Source: an uncultured Rubrobacteraceae bacterium (GTDB lineage: Bacteria > Actinomycetota > Rubrobacteria > Rubrobacterales > Rubrobacteraceae). From it: a DNA stretch of 20,257 nt. The notes beneath the pieces were generated by a model. The model did no database searches, had not been told where the DNA came from, and saw nothing but the letters and a program-made list of their open reading frames with translations. Made by a program: the position numbers and the translations under genes. The stretch is from contig CADCUZ010000164.1 of assembly GCA_902806015.1 (NCBI GenBank), positions 1 through 20,257 of the forward strand, read 5' to 3'. This document shows, in pieces, positions 1 to 5,777 of the stretch (its first letter is position 1; every line of letters starts with the position of its first letter).

Positions 1-557
<557 letters not shown>

Positions 558-718
558 CGCTTCTCCTATTTCTCCATGCGCAACATTGCTCCCTGTGATC
601 TCTTTTCGTCACCGGTTCCGTCACATCGCCTCCTGCTGCCCCACGGAATCGCTCCGGGAAGTATACGGCATTCTTCGCCCCGAGGTGCAAGCATTCGACA
701 AACATGCTCGTGCCGCAG

Positions 719-727
719 TATATAAAT
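719..727 (+). promoter_or_regulatory. Candidate -10 region of the SelD-N-like oxidoreductase gene
   Basis: TATATAAAT stands out in GC-rich DNA and ends 5 bases before the GTG start at 733. A TCGACA element at 695-700 lies 18 bases upstream of TATATA and could act as -35. Transcription would then begin at about 731, leaving essentially no leader. This is inference from spacing. Confidence 0.4.
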
Positions 728-732
728 GGCGC

Positions 733-1848
733 GTGAAACCGTTACACCACAGGCCCACTATAACCCTAGCCGGGGGCGGCCACGCCCACCTTTTTTTGCT
801 TCGCCGCACGGGCGAATTGACCCGCCGCGGCTTCGACGTCGTCCTCGTCGACCCGTCCGAACACCTCCATTATTCGGGCATGGCGACGGGCGTGGTCTCC
901 GGCTCCCACGCCCCTTCCGAGGGCCGCGTCGACCTGCGTCGCCTCGTCGAGCGGGGTGGGGGACGGTTCGTGGTGGGTCGCGTCGCGGAGGTCCTTTATC
1001 GGGACCGCGCCCTGGTGCTGGAAGACGGCCGCACCGTCCCGTACGACGCCGTCTCCTTCTGCCTGGGAAGCAGGGCTCGGGGCGGGGGAGACGCGGTGAC
1101 CGTAAAGCCGGTCGCGAACCTGGAGGGGGCCCGAAACCGGCTTCTCGCCCCGCGCGTCCTCGTAGTCGGCGGGGGGGCCGCCGGGTGCGAGGTCGCCGCC
1201 AACGTCGCCCGCCTGAGGCGCGACGCGGGCCGCGAGGTTGGGATGACGCTCGTGGAGGCCGGCCCGGAACTTTTGGCCTCCTCCCCCAAGGCCGCGCGGC
1301 GCGTCATGCTCGAACACCTGCGGGCGGGAGGGGTGGAGGTGGTCCTTGGCCGAAAGGCCGACCTGCTGCCCGGGGCTGCCGTTCTGGACGACGGCACGAG
1401 GATCGAGGCGGACCTGATCCTGACCGCCACCGGCGTCTCGCCGCCGGACGTCTTCCGCCGTTCGTGCCTGACGACGGGCGAAGACGGCGCCCTCTGGGTG
1501 AACCGCCACCTGCAGAGCCCGAGCGACGCGAGGGTCTTCGGCGGCGGCGACGCTATCGCCTACCGCGGCGACCGCCTGCCCCAGTTCGGGGTCTTCGCCG
1601 TCCGCCAGGGCCCCGTCCTCTACCACAACCTCCGGGCCATCCTGCGCGACGAGCCCCTGTTTTCCTACAAGCCCCAAAGGCGCTACCTCTACATCCTCGA
1701 CCTCGGCGACGCGACGGGGCTCGCGATCTACGGCCCGCTAACCTGGCGGGGCCGACTTCCGCTGCTTCTCAAGCATGGCATAGACAAACATTTCGTGAAA
1801 AAACACAACCAACGAGGGGCACGCCGTGCCCTTCGGAGGCCGCCTTAA
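733..1848 (+). CDS. FAD/NAD(P)-dependent oxidoreductase, SelD-N-terminal-domain-like
   Basis: Predicted soluble flavoprotein of 371 residues from the pyridine nucleotide-disulfide oxidoreductase superfamily. The FAD-binding N-terminus has LAGGGHAHL (GGGHAH at residues 14-19). This resembles the family found as the N-terminal half of some selenophosphate synthetases and also as a stand-alone protein. A second dinucleotide fold, VVGGGAAGCEVAANV, lies at about residues 144-158 and should bind NAD(P)H. The C-terminal FAD contact VFGGGDAIAY is near 269. No redox-active CxxC or CxxxxC pair is obvious, so it is probably not a disulfide reductase. I chose the GTG at 733 because the protein homology begins there. 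The open frame further upstream runs antisense through the ABC ATPase gene. No Shine-Dalgarno sequence is evident. No selD or selenium gene is near, and the electron acceptor is unknown. Confidence 0.8.
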   Translation: MKPLHHRPTITLAGGGHAHLFLLRRTGELTRRGFDVVLVDPSEHLHYSGMATGVVSGSHAPSEGRVDLRRLVERGGGRFVVGRVAEVLYRDRALVLEDGRTVPYDAVSFCLGSRARGGGDAVTVKPVANLEGARNRLLAPRVLVVGGGAAGCEVAANVARLRRDAGREVGMTLVEAGPELLASSPKAARRVMLEHLRAGGVEVVLGRKADLLPGAAVLDDGTRIEADLILTATGVSPPDVFRRSCLTTGEDGALWVNRHLQSPSDARVFGGGDAIAYRGDRLPQFGVFAVRQGPVLYHNLRAILRDEPLFSYKPQRRYLYILDLGDATGLAIYGPLTWRGRLPLLLKHGIDKHFVKKHNQRGARRALRRPP

Positions 1849-1871
1849 GCCGGCGCGAAGCGGCCCGTCGC

Positions 1872-2147
1872 CTAGCCCTTTTTCCCTACCCCGAGTAGGA
1901 GGTACAGGATCAGGTACAGTCCCGCCGCGGTAAGGGCGACGGTAAAGAAGCTGTTGGGGTTCAGGTACTGCTGGATGGCGGGGAGGGCGCTTATGAGGAG
2001 GGCGGCCGGCGATTCCAAAAGGGCGCCGAGGCTGTAGACGGCTTCCGTGACGGTGTTCGCGGCCCTTCTGACGCCCACGTAGACCAGGGCCGCGTGGGTC
2101 AGGATAAGCAGGATGACAAACCCCAGGATCGTGCGGATGAGCGACAT
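1872..2147 (-). CDS. Small hypothetical membrane protein (91 aa)
   Basis: I do not recognise a family. The protein starts MSLIRTILGFVILLIL. It has a strong hydrophobic helix at about residues 5-27, an amphipathic middle with a weaker hydrophobic stretch near 42-58, and a second strong helix at about 67-87, ending in a basic GVGKKG tail. A two- or three-span inner-membrane protein is likely. It lies 30 bases after the next leftward gene and is probably cotranscribed with it. It converges on the oxidoreductase gene, whose stop is 23 bases from this stop codon. The ATG at 2145-2147 follows a G-rich stretch that could serve as ribosome-binding site. Confidence 0.6.
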   Translation of the reverse strand: MSLIRTILGFVILLILTHAALVYVGVRRAANTVTEAVYSLGALLESPAALLISALPAIQQYLNPNSFFTVALTAAGLYLILYLLLGVGKKG

Positions 2148-2177
2148 TTCCTAGCCCCCTCCCCCCGCGGGCGCCAC

Positions 2178-2531
2178 TTACGAGGCGGCCCGCTTGTAGC
2201 CCGTCCTGTTCTCCGTGGTGGTCTTCTCGGACCCTTCGGGCGTTTGGCCGTCGGGTCCTCCCCTGCCCCGCTTGCCGGGGCCTTTGTGCGCCCCCTTGAA
2301 GTGGAGGTGGACCGCGCCCGCCAGCAGAAAGCAGAGCGCCCCGACGAGGAACGTGACCACGTCGCGCATTACCACGCCGGCCGCCCCGGCGGCCGCGGAC
2401 ACCCAGCACAAGGCGAAGAGGACGCCGGGTTCGCGGTTCTTCCCGTTCAGGGCCATGTAGACGCCGAGGGCGACACCGGCCAGGCAGACGATCAGGAGCA
2501 CGATTCCGATGGAGACCAGGATAAAATTCAC
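2178..2531 (-). CDS. Hypothetical multi-span membrane protein with a charged tail (117 aa)
   Basis: No recognised family. Hydrophobic segments lie at about residues 4-27, 37-56 and 59-77. They are followed by a hydrophilic, Gly/Lys/Arg-rich C-terminal tail of about 40 residues that is probably cytoplasmic and disordered. The likely start is GTG at 2529-2531. Upstream there is no Shine-Dalgarno sequence, but a TAGTAT -10 box on the same strand (2538-2543) ends only 6 bases before the GTG, so the message may be leaderless. Reading continues into the 91-residue membrane-protein gene, suggesting a two-gene unit. Function is unknown; the pairing with another small membrane protein is the only contextual clue. 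Confidence 0.6.
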   Translation of the reverse strand: MNFILVSIGIVLLIVCLAGVALGVYMALNGKNREPGVLFALCWVSAAAGAAGVVMRDVVTFLVGALCFLLAGAVHLHFKGAHKGPGKRGRGGPDGQTPEGSEKTTTENRTGYKRAAS

Positions 2532-2537
2532 AGCGCA

Positions 2538-2543
2538 ATACTA
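2538..2543 (-). promoter_or_regulatory. Candidate -10 box TAGTAT
   Basis: On the minus strand this reads TAGTAT and ends 6 bases before the GTG of the 117-residue membrane protein. This matches the TAnnnT actinobacterial pattern. No clear -35 is seen. If used, transcription begins at or next to the start codon. Confidence 0.35.
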
Positions 2544-2573
2544 ACCGACCGCGAAAGGTTTGGCACGACGGCG

Positions 2574-2605
2574 GCCTACCGCCGGGCCATGGCCCGGCGG
2601 TAGGC
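2574..2605. repeat. 32-bp perfect palindrome at the 3' end of the recombinase-like gene
   Basis: Bases 2574-2605 are a perfect inverted repeat with no spacer, centred on CCATGG. Each arm is 16 bases (GCCTACCGCCGGGCCA). It contains the last nine codons and stop of the leftward recombinase-like gene. No T-run follows on the minus strand; on the plus strand only TTT follows. It could work as a Rho-independent-like or pausing hairpin, or as a binding site for a dimeric protein. The symmetry is directly visible; the role is inferred. Confidence 0.9.
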
Positions 2606-2956
2606 TTTCATGGCGGCCAGGCACTCTTCCCATGGGCGCCCCGGGCTCTCAAGACGGTTGCCGTAGAGCGAGAGCTTGTGGACGAACTCGTGCAGGGCGG
2701 ACTCGTCGTCGGAGATGCAACCCGGGCGGGCCACGATGAGGGTTTCCCAGTCCTCCTTTTCCTTTATGTTGCTGATCGCCTCTTTGAGGGCGGGCTTGTG
2801 GTAGAGGAGGGTGCCGGGGGCGTCGAGGTCCTCGTAGCGGGCCACGATCCTGTGGCCGTTTTCGGCTGCGAACGCCTCGCAGAGGGCCGCCTGTTCCCAC
2901 TGGGAGGGCAGCTCAGACCCGGGGTTTGTCCTTATGTAGAGGGCGGCTCGGGACAC
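2576..2956 (-). CDS. Serine-recombinase (resolvase) N-terminal-domain-like protein, probably catalytically inactive
   Basis: A 126-residue protein resembling only the catalytic domain of serine recombinases. The opening RAALYIRTNP corresponds to the family pattern for Y-x-R-V-S-T. The position of the catalytic serine is Asn11, followed by Pro12. Other family landmarks are recognisable: a Gln in PSQWEQ, the strand HRIVARYEDLD, and KPALKEAI in place of RPAL. The DRLxR helix motif is replaced by RPGCIS. No DNA-binding helix-turn-helix or large-recombinase domain follows. I chose GTG at 2954-2956 because the homology starts there and an extended -10 box lies 9 bases upstream; a longer frame reaches GTG at about 3004. 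The fold assignment is from pattern memory. A non-catalytic or remnant protein is the most likely reading. Confidence 0.6.
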   Translation of the reverse strand: MSRAALYIRTNPGSELPSQWEQAALCEAFAAENGHRIVARYEDLDAPGTLLYHKPALKEAISNIKEKEDWETLIVARPGCISDDESALHEFVHKLSLYGNRLESPGRPWEECLAAMKAYRRAMARR

Positions 2957-2965
2957 GGAAAACGG

Positions 2966-2974
2966 ATGATAGCA
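2966..2974 (-). promoter_or_regulatory. Extended -10 promoter of the recombinase-like gene
   Basis: The minus strand reads TGCTATCAT, a TGn extended -10, ending 9 bases before the GTG at 2956. The predicted transcript would have a leader of only a few bases. It is back to back with a plus-strand extended -10 at 2986-2994. Confidence 0.5.
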
Positions 2975-2985
2975 CGGCCTGCGTC

Positions 2986-2994
2986 TGGTATGAT
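2986..2994 (+). promoter_or_regulatory. Extended -10 promoter of tRNA-Pro
   Basis: TGGTATGAT is a near-perfect extended -10, with a predicted start near 3001, about 16 bases before the mature tRNA. No -35 match is obvious. Confidence 0.55.
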
Positions 2995-3016
2995 TCGGCC
3001 CCACGAAGAGGCGCGT

Positions 3017-3090
3017 CGGGACGTGGCGCAGTCTGGTAGCGCACTCGGCTGGGGGCCGAGTGGTCGCCGGTTCGAATCCGGCCGTCCCGA
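3017..3090 (+). tRNA. tRNA-Pro(GGG)
   Basis: A complete 74-base cloverleaf. The acceptor stem CGGGACG (3017-3023) pairs with CGTCCCG (3083-3089), and the discriminator is A at 3090. The D stem is GCGC/GCGC. The anticodon stem is CTCGG/CCGAG with loop CTGGGGG, giving anticodon GGG for proline CCC/CCU codons. The T arm contains GGTTCGAATCC. The 3' CCA is not encoded. Confidence 0.95.
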
Positions 3091-3128
3091 CTCTTCGAAA
3101 CCGCTTACGTGGAAAGGCCGCGAGAGTT

Positions 3129-3248
3129 TTGGATACGATCTACCTGCTGCTAGGCATCGTTGGGTTCATGGTCGTCATCGCGGCCTTCTTTTTCGGCGGC
3201 TTCTTGCTGCTGGACTTTATCTGGGGCCGCCGCGGGGGAGACGCTTAG
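3129..3248 (+). CDS. Small single-span membrane peptide (39 aa)
   Basis: TTG-initiated frame of 39 residues with one long hydrophobic segment at about residues 4-29 (LLLGIVGFMVVIAAFFFGG) and the tail WGRRGGDA, compatible with an N-out/C-in single span by the positive-inside rule. It begins 38 bases after tRNA-Pro. No promoter is obvious between them, so it could be read from the tRNA promoter. A GGAAAGG sequence 10 bases upstream is a possible ribosome-binding site. I do not recognise a family. An upstream in-frame ATG overlaps the tRNA and is rejected as a start. Confidence 0.5.
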   Translation: MDTIYLLLGIVGFMVVIAAFFFGGFLLLDFIWGRRGGDA

Positions 3249-3280
3249 CGCGGGGCCGCCTCTCCGCCCTCTCCTCGCGC

Positions 3281-4042
3281 TTGATCCCTTCGCTCAAAGA
3301 CCTGCGCCTCGTGGAACCGGGGTGCCTGATCCTGCACGAGGCCCACGACGAGGATCGCCTCGCCCGCCTGAAGGGGCGCGTCGAAGCCGAAGGCGAGCAA
3401 CGCAACCCCGTTATAGCCTCCCCTTACGAGGACCGCTTCCTGGTCCTCGACGGCGCCCACCGGGTCCGCGCCATGGCCGAGCTTGGCGCCCGCTTCGTTC
3501 TCGTGCAGGTCGTCGAGCCGCCGGAGCGGGCCGAGGGTTGGGGGCACCTCGTCGGGGGCATGGAGTCCTTCGGGACCCAAGGGACGAACGGGCTGCTCGT
3601 CTCGGAAGGGCCGGACGGCGAGGTCGTCGCCGAGGTCGAAACGCCCGCCGGGGGGACGGCGTTCGTGCTTTCCCGCGAGGGCGGGCCCCTCGCCCGGTCC
3701 CGCGTCATGTGGGACCTGCAGGCGCTCTACCAGAAGGGGGCGGCGGTGCGCCGCATCGAGCCAGACGGGGCGGTGCGTCTCTCCGGGGGGGAGGCCCTGA
3801 TCCGGTACGGCGCCTTCGCCCCGGAGGAGCTCGTCGAGATCGTCGCCTCGGGCGCGGTTCTTCCCGCCGGCGTCACCCGGTTCCGCGTGCGGGAGCGCAT
3901 CCTCGGCGTGCGCTACCCGCTGGACAGGATGATGGGCGGCGAACCCCGCGCCCGCAACGTCGAGCTGAGAAGGTTCGTCGTGGCGCGCTGGGCCGAAAAC
4001 CGCGTCCGCTACTACCGGGAGCCCGTCGTCCTCTTCGAGTAG
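3281..4042 (+). CDS. ParB/sulfiredoxin-fold protein, SbnI/SerK-like candidate free-serine kinase
   Basis: A 253-residue protein. From memory it aligns over its whole length with Staphylococcus SbnI, which phosphorylates free L-serine to O-phosphoserine and binds heme. Seen here: LHEAHDEDRL with Glu20, at the same position as the catalytic Glu20 of SbnI; LDGAHR at residues 56-61, matching the DGxHR nucleotide-binding motif of SbnI, SerK and the ParB/Srx fold; and the C-terminal block LPAGVTRF near residue 197 followed by the hydrophobic pattern RILGVRYPL, close to the SbnI counterpart. The TTG at 3281 gives N-terminal spacing identical to SbnI. No siderophore genes are nearby, so the role may be general phosphoserine supply for cysteine or diaminopropionate-type metabolism, or regulation. 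Family membership is fairly secure; activity is inference. Confidence 0.7.
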   Translation: MIPSLKDLRLVEPGCLILHEAHDEDRLARLKGRVEAEGEQRNPVIASPYEDRFLVLDGAHRVRAMAELGARFVLVQVVEPPERAEGWGHLVGGMESFGTQGTNGLLVSEGPDGEVVAEVETPAGGTAFVLSREGGPLARSRVMWDLQALYQKGAAVRRIEPDGAVRLSGGEALIRYGAFAPEELVEIVASGAVLPAGVTRFRVRERILGVRYPLDRMMGGEPRARNVELRRFVVARWAENRVRYYREPVVLFE

Positions 4043-4078
4043 GGCGGCCCGCCCGGTTGGCCGGTGGCTTGCACGCGG

Positions 4079-4087
4079 TGGTATAAA
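4079..4087 (+). promoter_or_regulatory. Extended -10 promoter upstream of the sugar-binding lipoprotein gene
   Basis: TGGTATAAA is a strong extended -10. A TTGGCC at 4057-4062 is a possible -35, but the 19-base spacer is long. The predicted start near 4094 leaves a leader of about 140 bases. Confidence 0.55.
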
Positions 4088-4218
4088 TCCCGGCCAACGG
4101 GAAAGAGGGGCAGACGACGACCTGCCGGGATGCCGACGTCGGCGGGCCCTTTTTCGGGGAGGCCGGTGGCGCACCGGACACAGACCGTTCGCCGGGCGCG
4201 CCAGGGGCGTCGGCGAAC
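4087..4218 (+). promoter_or_regulatory. Hairpin-rich 5' leader of the sugar-binding lipoprotein gene
   Basis: Four dyads are packed here. ATCCCGGC (4087-4094) pairs with GCCGGGAT (4124-4131). GCCGACGTCGGC (4132-4143) is a palindrome followed by GGGCCC and TTTTT (4150-4154). CCGGTG-GCG-CACCGG lies at 4163-4177. GTTCGCCG (4187-4194) pairs with CGGCGAAC (4211-4218), ending 5 bases before the AAGGAG ribosome-binding site. The TTTTT after a GC-rich dyad resembles an attenuator. If transcription starts near 4094, the first 5' arm is not in the RNA, and that dyad would instead be a DNA operator. I match it to no known riboswitch class. Confidence 0.45.
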
Positions 4219-4234
4219 TGGAAGGAGCGGGTGG

Positions 4235-5572
4235 ATGAACGAGTCAGCGGCACGTCGCGCGAAGGGCCTGAGCCGCCGCGGGTTCTTGAAGATGGGCGGC
4301 GGGCTCGCCGGGGCGGCGGTGTTCGGCGGCGTGCTGGCCGGCTGCGGGGGGGGAAGCTCCGGTGGCGGAAGCTCCGGGGGGGCGGTCGAGATCACCCTCG
4401 GCTTCATACCCGACGAGGCGGGCGGGCTGCAGAAGATCCTCGACCGCTTCAACCGGGAGAACAAGGGCGAGATACAGGTCGAGTGGCGCCAGATGCCGGC
4501 CTCCAGCGCCGAGTTTTTCGAGCAGATGCAGGCCGAGCTGCAGAGCGGCAGCTCCACGATGGACGTGATCGCGGGCGACGTGGTCTGGCCGGCCCAGTTC
4601 GCCGCCAACGGCTACATCCTCGACCTCTCGGACCGATTTACCCCGAATATGCAAAAGGACTACCTCGAAGGCCCGGTCCAGGCCGTCCAGTACGAGGGCA
4701 AGACCTACGCCGTCCCGTGGTTCACGGACGCCGGGATGTTCTACTACCGCACGGACCTTCTTGAGGGGAGCGGCTTCTCCGAGCCCCCGAAGACCTGGGA
4801 AGAGATGAAAAGGATGTCCGAGAGGGTCCGCGCGGACCAGGGGACGAAGTTCGGGTTCGTCTTCCAGGGGGCGCAGGACGAGGGGGGCGTCGTGGACGCC
4901 CTGGAGCACATCTGGAACGCCGGGGGCGACGTCCTGGACGGCGACAGGGTCGTCATAGACAGCCCGGAGGCGGCCGAGGGGCTCAAGCTCCGGCGGAGCC
5001 TCATCACCGACGGCGTGGCGCCCGAGGCCTCGGGCGACTACACGACCCAGGAGTCCCAGGCGAGCTTCACCAACGGCGACGTGGTCTTTATGCGCAACTG
5101 GCCCTTCGTGTACGGGCTGCTCTCGGACCCGGAGACCTCCAAGGTCAAGCCTGGGCAGGTGGACATCGGGGCGTTGCCGGTGGCGGGCGCCGGGGACACG
5201 AGCTTCAGCGGCCTGGGGGGCTGGAACTTCATGGTCAACGCCTCCGCGGAGGACAAGATCGACGAGATTTGGGCCTTCATCGAGTTCATGTCCGCGCCCG
5301 AGCAGCAGCAGACCTTCGCGGTCGAGAGTGCGCGCCTGCCCACCCTAAGAAGCCTCTACGAGGACGAGAAGGTGCTAGAGAAGCTGCCGGTCGCGAGGCT
5401 CGGCCGGGAGGCGCTGGAGAACACCCGGCCGCGCCCCGTCTCGCCCCTCTACTCGGACATGTCGCTCGAGATGGCCGAGCAGTTCAACGCCGCCCTCAAG
5501 GGAGAGGTCTCCGTGGACAAGGCCCTGGCCGACCTCCAGAGGGGGCTGCAGGAGATAGCGGACCAGGCCTGA
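4235..5572 (+). CDS. Sugar ABC transporter substrate-binding lipoprotein with Tat signal
   Basis: A 445-residue extracellular solute-binding protein (family 1, the maltose/trehalose-type group). The N-terminus has the twin-arginine motif SRRGFLK (Arg14-Arg15), a hydrophobic run, and lipobox LAGC with Cys37 as lipidated residue, then a Gly/Ser linker. The mature part opens with an ITLGFIPDE strand followed by LDRFNRENKGEIQVEW. It contains MDVIAGDVVWPAQFA and YAVPWFTDAGMFYYR, all typical of this family. The ATG at 4235 has AAGGAG 7 bases upstream; an in-frame upstream extension has no supporting signal. Permease genes of a CUT1 system would be expected next but are absent, because purA follows. 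It may use membrane components encoded elsewhere. The ligand cannot be named from sequence. Confidence 0.88.
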   Translation: MNESAARRAKGLSRRGFLKMGGGLAGAAVFGGVLAGCGGGSSGGGSSGGAVEITLGFIPDEAGGLQKILDRFNRENKGEIQVEWRQMPASSAEFFEQMQAELQSGSSTMDVIAGDVVWPAQFAANGYILDLSDRFTPNMQKDYLEGPVQAVQYEGKTYAVPWFTDAGMFYYRTDLLEGSGFSEPPKTWEEMKRMSERVRADQGTKFGFVFQGAQDEGGVVDALEHIWNAGGDVLDGDRVVIDSPEAAEGLKLRRSLITDGVAPEASGDYTTQESQASFTNGDVVFMRNWPFVYGLLSDPETSKVKPGQVDIGALPVAGAGDTSFSGLGGWNFMVNASAEDKIDEIWAFIEFMSAPEQQQTFAVESARLPTLRSLYEDEKVLEKLPVARLGREALENTRPRPVSPLYSDMSLEMAEQFNAALKGEVSVDKALADLQRGLQEIADQA

Positions 5573-5581
5573 GGGCCCGGG

Positions 5582-5595
5582 CGGGGCTCGCCCCG
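5582..5595 (+). terminator. GC-rich hairpin after the solute-binding protein gene
   Basis: CGGGG-CTCG-CCCCG sits 10 bases after the stop, flanked by further G and C runs. There is no T tail, so it is a weak candidate for an intrinsic terminator. Confidence 0.35.
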
Positions 5596-5620
5596 GCCCC
5601 GCGGGTTCCTCGTCGGGCGT

Positions 5621-5649
5621 TTCAAAACCGCAAAACCATGTGCTACGCT
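5621..5649 (+). promoter_or_regulatory. Candidate promoter of the purine operon
   Basis: TTCAAA (5621-5626), a 17-base spacer, then TACGCT (5644-5649) preceded by TG at 5641-5642, giving an extended TGnTAnnnT -10. This predicts a leader of about 120 bases before purA. A second candidate lies downstream: TTGACG at 5693-5698 with CTCAAT at 5716-5721, also spaced 17. I see no recognisable riboswitch in the leader. Confidence 0.45.
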
Positions 5650-5777
5650 GCTGGCGTGGCAGAGAGCGCAGGTCCCGACCGGATAGCGACAGTTGACGTC
5701 TCCTGGTCTGGCGTACTCAATTTCGCCCCCCGCCGCTTCCGTCTCGGCGTCCTTAACACCACCGCGGAGGTAAAGCT

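Noticed and set aside
1817..1831. Hairpin GGGCAC-GCC-GTGCCC as terminator of the oxidoreductase gene
   Set aside because: It lies inside the coding region before the stop and has only two T residues after it.
4087..4131. Known riboswitch aptamer ahead of the solute-binding protein
   Set aside because: No class-defining motif found, and the first stem arm overlaps the predicted transcription start.
4231..4764. Alternative GTG-started ORF overlapping the lipoprotein gene
   Set aside because: It is out of frame with the clear Tat signal and lipobox, and its translation is low-complexity Arg/Gly.
5650..5777. Purine-sensing or ZTP riboswitch in the purA leader
   Set aside because: I could not find the conserved core of either class; only promoter-like elements and a standard ribosome-binding site.
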